DNA of 63,303 nt from assembly GCF_013520985.1 (NCBI RefSeq), contig NZ_JACDTY010000029.1, forward strand, positions 1-63,303, given 5' to 3'. Source of the stretch: Mesorhizobium neociceri (GTDB taxonomy: Bacteria; Pseudomonadota; Alphaproteobacteria; Rhizobiales; Rhizobiaceae). Both the position numbers and the translations under genes were made by a program. Below are positions 1 through 8,026 of the stretch, piece by piece; within the stretch, counting starts at the first letter, position 1, and each line of letters starts with the position of its first letter. Under the pieces are notes generated by a model. The model was not told the DNA's origin and ran no database searches. It saw only the letters and a program-made list of their open reading frames with translations.

Positions 1-172
1 ATCTTGGCCAGCGCTCTCAGATCCGCGCGCAAAAGGCCGGACATATGAGCGCAAGAGACCCGATCAAACTATCTCAACCATCCTTGCAAGCGGGGGGCCG
101 TCCACATATGAGCACCGGAAGCGCAGGGATCAGCCGTTCGCAGGCCGGCATCACCTCGACATCAATGCACCG
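1..172. other. Left-edge intergenic sequence
   Basis: No convincing gene is seen here. The only structure is a direct repeat of a 10-bp word (ACATATGAGC) at 41-50 and 104-113, each preceded by a GGCCG-rich stretch. It may be the upstream or downstream region of a gene outside the window. Confidence 0.4.
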
Positions 173-460
173 TTAGAGGCGTGCGAGCCCCGCCTTAAGC
201 AGCGCCAACGCTCCGATAAACGCGAAGGCGCCACCCAGTCCCCAGGCAACCGCGAGCTTCAGATCTCTAAGGACGATGCCATGCTCGTTCGCGATCATGA
301 TCGCGACGAAGAAGCCGAGCGTAAACAGCAGCGTGTTGCCGGTCGACCCAAAACCGTCCTCCTCCATGATGGCGTCGAGCGCCGAGCCGAAGAAAAAGCC
401 GAACACGGCCACGCTCGCAACCGTCATCAACAGCCAGCTTGTGTCGAGATGCAACAGCAT
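173..460 (-). CDS. Small three-helix membrane protein, unknown function
   Basis: This is a 95-residue protein that I do not recognise beyond a conserved-looking small membrane protein. Three hydrophobic stretches cover most of it: near residues 8-25, 42-58 and 68-90, joined by a short acidic loop with an EEDGFG-type sequence. The open frame extends upstream to a GTG at 547. I chose the ATG at 458-460 because AAGGAG lies five bases before it, while the upstream starts lack a ribosome site. It is divergent from the EamA gene on its right. No enzymatic motif is visible, so any function would be a guess. Confidence 0.6.
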   Translation of the reverse strand: MLLHLDTSWLLMTVASVAVFGFFFGSALDAIMEEDGFGSTGNTLLFTLGFFVAIMIANEHGIVLRDLKLAVAWGLGGAFAFIGALALLKAGLARL

Positions 461-674
461 GCGCGCTCCTTGTCGAAGCCGAAACGCCATGTCGCCAGAT
501 CGATCGACAGAAGTCGATTGTCCGACGCCGCCCTTGAATTCGGCCACCTCTACATCAGAGCGAGCTTATGGATCAATTGTTTCGCTTTGCTTGCCGGATT
601 GAACCGCATTAGAGCAATTGCCGTATTTGTCTCTTCACCCAATCGGCCTCCCCCGGAAACGGCTTCCCCGAAAA

Positions 675-1571
675 ATGCACAGTCTCAAGCGGTTCATCCC
701 CGCCTCTTTCGTCGTCCTGTGGGCGACCGGCTTCATCGGTGCGCGTTATGCCATGCCCTGGGCGGAGCCCTTCACCTTCCTGGCGGTACGCTTTGTCATC
801 GCCGCCGTCCTGCTCGCCCGCTTGATGCTCGTGCTTGGCTCGAAGCGCGCCACAAGGGCGGAAGCGCTTCACGCCACCGTTGCCGGCATCCTCATGCATG
901 GCGTCTATCTCGGCGCGGTGTTCTGGGCGATCCACAGGGGCATGCCGGCCGGTCTTTCGGCGTTGATCGTCGGCCTGCAACCGCTGATCACGGCCGTGCT
1001 TGCCGGCCGGTTCCTCGGCGAAGCCATCCTGCCGCGCCACTGGGCCGGCCTCGCCGTTGGCCTCATAGGCGTCGTCATCGTGCTGTGGCCGAAGCTCGGC
1101 GCGCTTGGCGGCGGCGTCACGCCGGAAACGCTTATCGCCTCTCTGGTCTCGGTGCTGGGCATGAGCGCCGGCACCATCTGGCAGAAGCGCTATGCCTCGG
1201 GCGGCGACCTGGTGGCGGCAACGATGTGGCAATATATCGGCGGCGGCGCGCTGATGATCCTGGCTTCGCTGGCCTTCGAGACGCACACGGTCATCATCAA
1301 CGGCGAACTGATCTTTGCCATGGCCTGGCTGGTGCTGGTGCTGTCGATCGGCGCCATCTTCCTGTTGATGGTGATGATCCGCGACGGCGAGATGTCGAAA
1401 GTCGCTTCGCTGTTCTACCTGGTGCCGGCCGTCACGGCTGTGATCGCCTGGGCGCTGTTCGGCGAACAGCTCAGCCTCGTGCAGATCGTCGGCATGGCCA
1501 TCGCGACACTCGGCGTCGGGCTTGCCACGGCTCGGCCCGCCAAGGGGAGAACTGAGGAACTGAGGAACTGA
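675..1571 (+). CDS. EamA/DMT-family inner-membrane exporter
   Basis: A 298-residue protein of the drug/metabolite transporter superfamily with two EamA repeats, each about five helices. The N-terminal half has the typical W-x-T-G-F opening near residues 16-20, and the conserved E-P-F-T-F segment follows in helix 2. The second half ends in the usual A-x-x-F-G-E-Q-L-S motif. Family members export amino acids or other small metabolites; the substrate cannot be read from the sequence. An upstream TTG at 618 would add 19 residues, but the ATG at 675 matches family length better. The last codons and the stop lie inside an 8-bp repeat array (1550-1573), which makes the C-terminus sensitive to repeat number. 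Confidence 0.85.
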   Translation: MHSLKRFIPASFVVLWATGFIGARYAMPWAEPFTFLAVRFVIAAVLLARLMLVLGSKRATRAEALHATVAGILMHGVYLGAVFWAIHRGMPAGLSALIVGLQPLITAVLAGRFLGEAILPRHWAGLAVGLIGVVIVLWPKLGALGGGVTPETLIASLVSVLGMSAGTIWQKRYASGGDLVAATMWQYIGGGALMILASLAFETHTVIINGELIFAMAWLVLVLSIGAIFLLMVMIRDGEMSKVASLFYLVPAVTAVIAWALFGEQLSLVQIVGMAIATLGVGLATARPAKGRTEELRN

Positions 1572-1640
1572 GGAAATCTGGCGCTGCGGGCTTCTTCTCC
1601 AGTTCCTCAATTCTCCAATTCTCCAATTCTCCAGTTCCTC
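1550..1640. repeat. Inverted arrays of an 8-bp repeat between convergent genes
   Basis: Three perfect copies of AACTGAGG run from 1550 to 1573 and include the stop codon of the EamA gene. After a 27-bp spacer come five 8-bp units of opposite polarity at 1601-1640: AGTTCCTC, three copies of AATTCTCC, then AGTTCCTC. The arms can pair imperfectly into a long stem. The position between two convergent genes suits a bidirectional terminator, but the tandem arrangement also suggests slippage-prone simple repeats. Confidence 0.85.
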
Positions 1641-1658
1641 AATCCGGCCGTTATCGAC

Positions 1659-2507
1659 TCATCCGACCCTGGCGCGCGCCTCGAGAAAGCGGCTGATCGC
1701 GGCGTTGAGTTCGCCGCCGAGGATGAAGATCGCCGACAGCATATAGAGGAAGACCACCGCGATCATGATCGACGCCAGCCCGGCATAAGTCGTCACATAG
1801 GACGAGAAGTGATCGAGATAGGTCGCGAACATCGTCGAGCCGATAAGCCATGCGGCCAGGGTGAAAACGATGCCAGGCACCAGCGAGACGAAGCGGCGCT
1901 TGCCGGCCGGCAGCCAATAATGCACGGCAAACAACCCGCCGATGATGACCACTGAGGCGATGACGTAACGCCATAGCGTGATCGTGCCGGTATAGGGCTT
2001 GATCCACTCGAAATGAGCTTCCGCCAACCGCGCCAGCAAGGGCGCAAATACCAGCAGCAGGCTGATCGCCAGGAACCCGGCCGTGGCGATCAACACGAAG
2101 AAAATGCTCTGCACCCGGCGGTAGATGATGCCGCGCGTCTCGGCGACACGGTAGGCGCGGTTGAGCGAAGTGCGCAGCGCCTCGATACCGTTGGAGGCGA
2201 AATAGGCGGCCAGCAACACACCATAGGTCAAAAGATCGGTGCGCCGCACCGTCAGCACGTTGAGCACCTCGCGCGCGATCGGCTTGGCGATCTGTTCGGG
2301 CCAGGTGTCGAAGACCAGGTGCACTGCGGTATCGGCGAAGGCCTGCGCGCCGAGAAAGCTCGCCAGCGTGGTGGCAAAGATCAGGAAGGGGAACAACGCC
2401 ATCAGCGAGGTGATCGCCAGATGGCTGGCCATCGCCCAGCCGTCGTCGGTGTTGAAATGGCCAAGCGCGTCATAGAGCACGCGGCGCAGCACGACGATAT
2501 TCCGCAT
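1659..2507 (-). CDS. YihY/BrkB family inner-membrane protein
   Basis: A 282-residue integral membrane protein of the YihY/virulence factor BrkB family (once mis-named ribonuclease BN). It has about six helices. Family features include the N-terminal D-D-G-W-A-M-A-S-H segment near residues 18-26, the N-G-I-E-A-L-R motif in the middle, and the G-G-E-L-N-A-A region near the C-terminus. The molecular role of the family is unsettled; lipid or solute transport has been suggested. The open frame runs upstream to 2996, but that part is antisense to the short-chain dehydrogenase, so the ATG at 2505-2507 is taken. It is divergent from that dehydrogenase and convergent with the EamA gene. Confidence 0.85.
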   Translation of the reverse strand: MRNIVVLRRVLYDALGHFNTDDGWAMASHLAITSLMALFPFLIFATTLASFLGAQAFADTAVHLVFDTWPEQIAKPIAREVLNVLTVRRTDLLTYGVLLAAYFASNGIEALRTSLNRAYRVAETRGIIYRRVQSIFFVLIATAGFLAISLLLVFAPLLARLAEAHFEWIKPYTGTITLWRYVIASVVIIGGLFAVHYWLPAGKRRFVSLVPGIVFTLAAWLIGSTMFATYLDHFSSYVTTYAGLASIMIAVVFLYMLSAIFILGGELNAAISRFLEARARVG

Positions 2508-2567
2508 CAAGAGCCGCGTTCCCTTCGATTGTCTCGACGCCGCGAATATGGGAAGGGATTGTGGCAA

Positions 2568-3434
2568 ATGGCAACCCTTGCTCAAACCACGATCCCGCCG
2601 GCGAAAGAGTTGCGCACCATCATCGTCACCGGTGCCTCTTCCGGAATAGGCGCCTATTGCGCCCGGGCGCTGAAGGCGGATGGCTGGCGGGTGTTTGCAA
2701 CGGCGCGCAAACAGGAAGACATCGCCGCACTCGAGGCCGACGGCATCGAGGCCTTTTATCTCGACTACCGTAAGCCGGACTCCATCGCAGCACTTGCGGC
2801 ATCGGTGCTGGAGCGGACGGGCGGGCGCCTCGACGCCCTGTTCAACAACGGCGCCCATGCGCAGCCAGGTGCGGTCGAAGACCTGCCGGTTGCGGCATTG
2901 CGAGAGCAGTTCGAGGCCAATTTCTTCGGCTGGCACGACCTCACCCAGCGCATCGTGCCGGTGATGCGCCGCCAAGGGCACGGCCGCCTCGTCCACTGTT
3001 CCTCGATCCTTGGCCTGGCGCCGGTGCCTTTTCGCGGCGCCTACTCAGCCTCCAAGCACGCTCTCGAAGGGCTAATGCTGTGCATGCAGCAGGAACTCAG
3101 GGGCAGCGGCGTCCATGTCTCGCTGATCGAACCGGGGCCGGTGACGTCGAAAATCGCCAGCAATGGGCTGTTCTGGTTTTTGAAAAACATCGACCACGAG
3201 AATTCGGTCCACCACGTCGCCTATGCCGCGCAACTGGCGCGGCTTCGGGCCGGCGGCAGCTCATCGCGGCTGAAAAAGGGACCGGAGGTGGTCTATGCGG
3301 CCTTGCGCCATGCACTTCTGTCGCGGCGCCCACGCCCGCACTATGTGGTAACAGTGCCGGCTAAGATCGGCGTGATGCTGAAACGCATCCTGCCGGCATC
3401 GATGCTCTATCGCGTGCTTGCCAGGCGCGCCTGA
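2568..3434 (+). CDS. Short-chain dehydrogenase/reductase (SDR)
   Basis: A 288-residue classical SDR oxidoreductase. The Rossmann cofactor motif T-G-A-S-S-G-I-G is at residues 21-28. The structural N-N-G-A-H variant of NNAG lies near residue 97, a catalytic serine sits in the H-C-S-S-I-L-G segment, and the active site is Y159-x-x-x-K163. The R-K pair at the end of beta-2 suggests an NADP(H) preference. The substrate is unknown. The start is the ATG at 2568, which follows a GGAAGGG ribosome site; the upstream part of the open frame is antisense to the YihY gene. A small HIG1-like gene follows after 23 bp and the cobalamin adenosyltransferase after that, so these may be cotranscribed. Confidence 0.9.
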   Translation: MATLAQTTIPPAKELRTIIVTGASSGIGAYCARALKADGWRVFATARKQEDIAALEADGIEAFYLDYRKPDSIAALAASVLERTGGRLDALFNNGAHAQPGAVEDLPVAALREQFEANFFGWHDLTQRIVPVMRRQGHGRLVHCSSILGLAPVPFRGAYSASKHALEGLMLCMQQELRGSGVHVSLIEPGPVTSKIASNGLFWFLKNIDHENSVHHVAYAAQLARLRAGGSSSRLKKGPEVVYAALRHALLSRRPRPHYVVTVPAKIGVMLKRILPASMLYRVLARRA

Positions 3435-3457
3435 CCGAAACGAACTGGAGCCGCCAG

Positions 3458-3649
3458 ATGGTCACCGTCTTCAAAATCCTCGCCGTTGTGGCCATGGCCG
3501 CGGTCTTGATCGTGCTGGTCCGCGGCCTCATCAACATGATGCGCGGCGGCGATGGCGTCACCTCCAACAAGCTGATGCAGGCGCGCGTGCTGTTGCAGGC
3601 CGTGGCCTTGGCGCTGATCCTGCTGGTGGTGTATTTCACCCGCAAGTGA
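3458..3649 (+). CDS. Twin-transmembrane HIG1-domain-like protein
   Basis: A 63-residue protein with two hydrophobic helices (about residues 4-22 and 44-60) flanking a short basic, polar linker containing M-M-R-G-G-D and S-N-K-L-M-Q-A-R-V. This layout is typical of bacterial HIG1-domain proteins, which in mitochondria and some bacteria associate with respiratory oxidases. The linker motif N-K-L-M-Q-x-R-V-L-x-Q is the strongest family feature. It sits 23 bp after the SDR gene and 19 bp before the adenosyltransferase gene, a pattern I recall from other rhizobia. A role in respiration is an inference from the family. Confidence 0.75.
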   Translation: MVTVFKILAVVAMAAVLIVLVRGLINMMRGGDGVTSNKLMQARVLLQAVALALILLVVYFTRK

Positions 3650-3668
3650 CGGCCGTTCGGGAGGCGAC

Positions 3669-4250
3669 GTGGTCAAGCTCAACAAGATCTACACCCGCAC
3701 CGGCGACGACGGCACCACGGGCCTCGGCACCGGCGAGCGGCGGCTGAAATCCGACCTGCGCGTCGATGCCTATGGCACGGTCGACGAAGCCAATGCCTGC
3801 ATCGGCATCGCCCGCCTGAATACGGCGGCAAGCCATCCCGCGATCGATGCCATGCTGTCCCGCATCCAGAACGACCTGTTCGATCTCGGCGCCGATCTCG
3901 CCGTGCCCGACGACGGCAAGCCGCTCGGCTACGAGCCTCTGCGCATCATCGCTTCGCAGACCGACCGCGTCGAAAAGGATATCGATCTCCTCAACAAGGA
4001 GCTTAAGCCGCTGAAATCCTTCGTTCTCAACGGCGGCACGCCTGCGGCCGCCGCGCTTCATCTTGCCCGCACCGTGACCCGGCGGGCCGAGCGCATCATG
4101 GTGGCGCTGGCGCAGGACCCGGCCGAGCACGTCAACCGCGAAGGGCTGAAATACATCAACCGCGTCTCCGACTTTCTGTTCGTCGCCGCCCGTGCGGTCA
4201 ATGACAACGGAAATGCCGACGTGTTATGGGTGCCCGGCAAGAACCGCTGA
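3669..4250 (+). CDS. pduO: PduO-type cob(I)yrinic acid a,c-diamide adenosyltransferase
   Basis: A 193-residue enzyme that transfers the adenosyl group of ATP to cob(I)alamin or its precursors, making adenosylcobalamin. The ATP-binding N-terminus has the hallmark T-R-T-G-D-D-G-T-T-G-L sequence at residues 9-19. The family motifs V-D-E-A-N, F-V-L-N-G-G and the R-x-x-E-R helix (here T-R-R-A-E-R-I) follow. Translation starts at a GTG preceded by GGGAGG. It acts in the cytosol, and adenosylcobalamin would serve enzymes such as methylmalonyl-CoA mutase. The downstream rhomboid gene begins 32 bp after its stop. No cobalamin riboswitch is visible upstream. Confidence 0.93.
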   Translation: MVKLNKIYTRTGDDGTTGLGTGERRLKSDLRVDAYGTVDEANACIGIARLNTAASHPAIDAMLSRIQNDLFDLGADLAVPDDGKPLGYEPLRIIASQTDRVEKDIDLLNKELKPLKSFVLNGGTPAAAALHLARTVTRRAERIMVALAQDPAEHVNREGLKYINRVSDFLFVAARAVNDNGNADVLWVPGKNR

Positions 4251-4282
4251 ATTTTCTCGAGAAGCGGACGAGGGCCTGGGGA

Positions 4283-5083
4283 ATGTTCATCCCGCTTTAC
4301 GACACCAACAGGTTGCGCCACATCCGGCTGCAATATGTGACGATCGGCCTGATCGCGGCCAATGCGCTGGTCTTTCTCGTCACCACGATCGGCGGCGAAA
4401 ATTTCAACAACGCAGCCGTGCTCGGCCTCGGCTTCATTCCTTCGGTTGTCCACAACACGGCAGAGCTCTCGCCTGAATTCGTCGTCATTCCGGAGAGCCT
4501 GAGCTACCTGACCTATGCCTTCCTGCATGCCGATATCTTCCACCTCGGCGGCAACATGCTGTTCCTGTGGGTGTTCGGCGACAATGTCGAGGACGCGCTC
4601 GGCCACATCCGCTACCTCATCTTCTACCTGCTGTGCGCCATCGCCGGAGCCGCTTTCCAGGGGCTCGTCGCCTGGGATTCGCAAGTGCCGCTGATCGGCG
4701 CCTCCGGCGCCATCGCCGGGGTCGTCGCCGCCTATCTGGTCCTCTATCCCCGCGTAAAGGTTTGGGTGCTGGTCTTCGCCCGCATTCCGCTGCGTATCCC
4801 GGCCTTCATCCCGCTGATCCTGTGGATCGGCTTCCAGGTGGTGATGTTTGCCGCCGGCGGCGAAAACCAGATATCCTGGGCCTGCCATATTGGCGGCATC
4901 ATTGCCGGCGGCGTTCTGGTGCTGATCATGCGCAGCCGCGGCGTGCCGCTGCTTGCCGGTGACGACGGCGAGCCCGAACCCGTCGATCAGCCGGCCGTTT
5001 CCACCGCGCCGGCGCCAGCCGATCCCGCTCCCACGCAACCTGAGACGCGCTGGGGCCGCGGTGGCGCTTCCGGTCAGGACTGA
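4283..5083 (+). CDS. Rhomboid-family intramembrane serine protease
   Basis: A 266-residue polytopic membrane protein of the rhomboid family, which cleaves transmembrane segments within the bilayer. The catalytic dyad is present: serine in G-A-S141-G on helix 4 and H202 in the C-H-I-G-G-I-I-A-G segment of helix 6. An H-L-G-G-N-M-L-F motif precedes them, as is usual. The C-terminal tail, about 40 residues, is rich in proline, alanine and glutamate and probably cytosolic. The open frame can start at 4226 inside the preceding gene, but the start M-F-I-P-L-Y-D at 4283 is typical of rhizobial members and follows a GGGGA sequence. The natural substrate is unknown. Confidence 0.9.
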   Translation: MFIPLYDTNRLRHIRLQYVTIGLIAANALVFLVTTIGGENFNNAAVLGLGFIPSVVHNTAELSPEFVVIPESLSYLTYAFLHADIFHLGGNMLFLWVFGDNVEDALGHIRYLIFYLLCAIAGAAFQGLVAWDSQVPLIGASGAIAGVVAAYLVLYPRVKVWVLVFARIPLRIPAFIPLILWIGFQVVMFAAGGENQISWACHIGGIIAGGVLVLIMRSRGVPLLAGDDGEPEPVDQPAVSTAPAPADPAPTQPETRWGRGGASGQD

Positions 5084-5175
5084 ACCGATTTGAGTGGTTT
5101 GGCCGCTGCCGTGGCATATTGACGTGTTGCGCTGCCGCAACTACGGAGAGCGCCACCGTTAGGCGGCAGAAGACA

Positions 5176-5221
5176 AGAATTCCGTCTGGCCAGAATTCCG
5201 TTTGGCCGGAATTCAGTCAGG
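5176..5221. repeat. Three near-identical 16-bp repeats upstream of etfB
   Basis: Two 16-bp units (5176-5191 and 5192-5207) differ at a single base, and a third, shortened and diverged unit follows at 5208-5221. Each carries GAATTC or GAATTCCG. Between units two and three there is a perfect inverted repeat, GAATTCCG (5193-5200), six spacer bases, CGGAATTC (5207-5214). The array ends 79 bp before the etfB start codon, so it could be an operator or an upstream activator site. Confidence 0.8.
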
Positions 5222-5299
5222 AATGTCGGCTTTCGACAACTCTGAAATGGCGCACGCTGCTATAGCGCGCCCGAATATCTCAGGAGAGGTGACAGGCAA

Positions 5300-6049
5300 A
5301 TGAAGATCCTTGTGCCCGTGAAGCGGGTTGTGGATGCGAACGTCAAGGTTCGCGTGAAGGCCGATGGTTCGGCGGTTGAACTCGCCAACGTCAAGATGGC
5401 GATGAACCCGTTCGACGAGATCGCGGTGGAAGAGGCGCTCCGACTGAAGGAAGCCGGCAAGGCCGAAGAGATCATCGTCGTTTCCATCGGCCCGCAGCAG
5501 GCGCAGGAAACTCTGCGCACCGCGCTCGCCATGGGCGCCGACCGCGCCATTCTGGTCAAGACCGACGAGCAGACCGAGCCGCTCGGCGTCGCCAAGGTGC
5601 TGAAGGGCGTCGTCGATGCCGAACAGCCCGGCCTCGTCATCCTCGGCAAACAGGCGATCGACGACGATTCCAACCAGACCGGCCAGATGCTGGCCGCCCT
5701 GCTCGGCTGGGCGCAGGGCACTTTCGCCTCCAAGGTCGTGCTCGACGGCGACAAGGCCAAGGTGACGCGCGAAGTCGATGGCGGCCTGCAGACGGTGGAA
5801 CTGAAGATGCCGGCGATCATCACCGCCGATCTTCGCCTCAACCAGCCGCGCTACGCCTCGCTGCCCAATATCATGAAGGCCAAGAAGAAGCCGCTCGACG
5901 AAAAGAGCCCGGCCGACTACGGCGCCGACGTCAAGCCGCGCCTGAAAGTGCTCAAGACCGAGGAGCCCAGCGGCCGCAAGGCGGGCGTCAAGGTCAAGAG
6001 CGTCGCCGAGCTGGTTGACAAGCTGAAGAACGAAGCCGGCGTGTTGTAA
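5300..6049 (+). CDS. etfB: Electron transfer flavoprotein beta subunit
   Basis: A 249-residue EtfB. With EtfA it forms the soluble FAD/AMP-containing flavoprotein that accepts electrons from acyl-CoA and related dehydrogenases and passes them to ETF-ubiquinone oxidoreductase. The start M-K-I-L-V-P-V-K-R-V-V-D, the N-P-F-D-E-I-A-V-E-E-A segment near residues 37-47 and the AMP-binding region D-D-x-N-Q-T-G-Q near residue 119 are characteristic. The recognition-loop stretch with L-N-Q-P-R-Y-A-S-L-P-N-I-M-K-A-K-K-K also fits. The ATG has a strong ribosome site (AGGAGAGG). etfA follows after 20 bp, so the pair is an operon. Confidence 0.97.
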   Translation: MKILVPVKRVVDANVKVRVKADGSAVELANVKMAMNPFDEIAVEEALRLKEAGKAEEIIVVSIGPQQAQETLRTALAMGADRAILVKTDEQTEPLGVAKVLKGVVDAEQPGLVILGKQAIDDDSNQTGQMLAALLGWAQGTFASKVVLDGDKAKVTREVDGGLQTVELKMPAIITADLRLNQPRYASLPNIMKAKKKPLDEKSPADYGADVKPRLKVLKTEEPSGRKAGVKVKSVAELVDKLKNEAGVL

Positions 6050-6069
6050 GGCTGGGAAGGGATAAAGAC

Positions 6070-6999
6070 ATGACCATTCTCCTCATCGCAGAACACGACA
6101 ACGCAAGCCTTTCCGACCAGACCGCCAAGGCGCTCTCGGCGGCGCTGCAGATCGGTTCGGACGTGCATGTGCTGGTTGCCGGCAAGGGCGCCAAGGGCGC
6201 TGCCGATGCCGCCGCCAAGCTCAAGGGCGTGACCAAGGTGCTGCTGGCCGAAGCCGACGAATTGGCCGAGCGCCTCGCCGAACCGACGGCCGCTCTGGTT
6301 GTTTCGCTCGCCGGCGCCTACGACACGATCATCGCGCCGGCGACGTCGTCGGGCAAGAACGTCGCGCCGCGTGTGGCAGCCCTGCTCGATGTCGCGCAGG
6401 TGTCGGAAATCATCGAGGTGGTTTCGCCGGACACCTTCAAGCGTCCGATCTATGCCGGCAACGCCATCCAGACGGTGCAGTCGAGCGACGCCAAGAAGGT
6501 GATCACCGTGCGCACCGCTTCCTTCCAGGCGGCGCCCGAAGGCGGTTCGGCCGCGGTCGAGACCGTCAAGGCAGCGGCCAACCCAGGCCTGTCCACCTTC
6601 GTCGAGAACAAGCTGTCGGATACCGACCGTCCGGAGCTGACCTCGGCCAAGATCATCATCTCGGGCGGCCGCGCGCTCGGCTCGGCGGAGAAATTCCAGG
6701 AAGTCATCCTGCCGGTCGCCGACAAGCTCGGTGCCGCCGTCGGCGCTTCCCGCGCCGCCGTCGATGCCGGCTACGCGCCGAACGACTGGCAGGTCGGCCA
6801 GACCGGCAAGGTCGTGGCTCCCGATCTCTACATTGCCGTCGGCATTTCCGGCGCCATCCAGCACCTTGCCGGCATGAAGGATTCGAAGGTCATCGTCGCC
6901 ATCAACAAGGACGAGGAAGCGCCGATCTTCCAGGTTGCCGATTACGGCCTGGTCGGCGACCTTTTCGTCATCCTGCCGGAGCTGCAAAAGGCGCTTTGA
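6070..6999 (+). CDS. etfA: Electron transfer flavoprotein alpha subunit
   Basis: A 309-residue EtfA, the FAD-binding partner of EtfB. The N-terminal domain begins M-T-I-L-L-I-A-E-H-D. The C-terminal FAD domain contains the expected S-G-G-R-A-L-G-S segment, the Q-V-G-Q-T-G-K-V-V-A-P-D-L-Y motif, and the S-G-A-I-Q-H-L-A-G-M stretch that contacts flavin near residue 260. N-K-D-E-E-A-P-I-F then follows as usual. It lies 20 bp after etfB with its own ribosome site (GGGA). A strong hairpin follows at 7031-7060, so much etfBA transcription may end before the dehydrogenase gene. Confidence 0.97.
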   Translation: MTILLIAEHDNASLSDQTAKALSAALQIGSDVHVLVAGKGAKGAADAAAKLKGVTKVLLAEADELAERLAEPTAALVVSLAGAYDTIIAPATSSGKNVAPRVAALLDVAQVSEIIEVVSPDTFKRPIYAGNAIQTVQSSDAKKVITVRTASFQAAPEGGSAAVETVKAAANPGLSTFVENKLSDTDRPELTSAKIIISGGRALGSAEKFQEVILPVADKLGAAVGASRAAVDAGYAPNDWQVGQTGKVVAPDLYIAVGISGAIQHLAGMKDSKVIVAINKDEEAPIFQVADYGLVGDLFVILPELQKAL

Positions 7000-7030
7000 C
7001 GCTTTCTGCCAAAGCGTATTAAATTGTGAG

Positions 7031-7064
7031 AGGGTGGGGTAGACGAAGCTGCCCCACCCTTTTA
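7031..7064 (+). terminator. Intrinsic terminator after etfBA
   Basis: A perfect 9-bp stem, AGGGTGGGG (7031-7039) with CCCCACCCT (7052-7060), is extended inward by T-G, A-T and G-C pairs. It is followed by TTTTAG. It sits 31 bp after the etfA stop and 56 bp before the next start codon, so it separates, or partly uncouples, etfBA from the hydroxyacyl-CoA dehydrogenase gene. Confidence 0.8.
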
Positions 7065-7119
7065 GTTTGCACTGCACAAAAAGCAGGCCGCAAAGGCCTT
7101 TTCGACGGGATCGCTGCAA

Positions 7120-7998
<879 letters not shown>

Positions 7999-8026
7999 CC
8001 ACCTGAACGAAAAGTCAGCGCGGCTC

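Noticed and set aside
605..640. GAGCAATTGCC near 612 as a further copy of the intergenic palindrome
   Set aside because: Only a short stretch resembles the start of the family and no right arm is found.
281..1555. Long open frame (424 codons) overlapping the EamA gene in another frame
   Set aside because: Arg/His-rich translation without family features; it is a shadow of the high-GC EamA coding sequence.
1550..1640. Short-repeat array considered as CRISPR-like
   Set aside because: Units are 8 bp with no spacers and no cas genes nearby.
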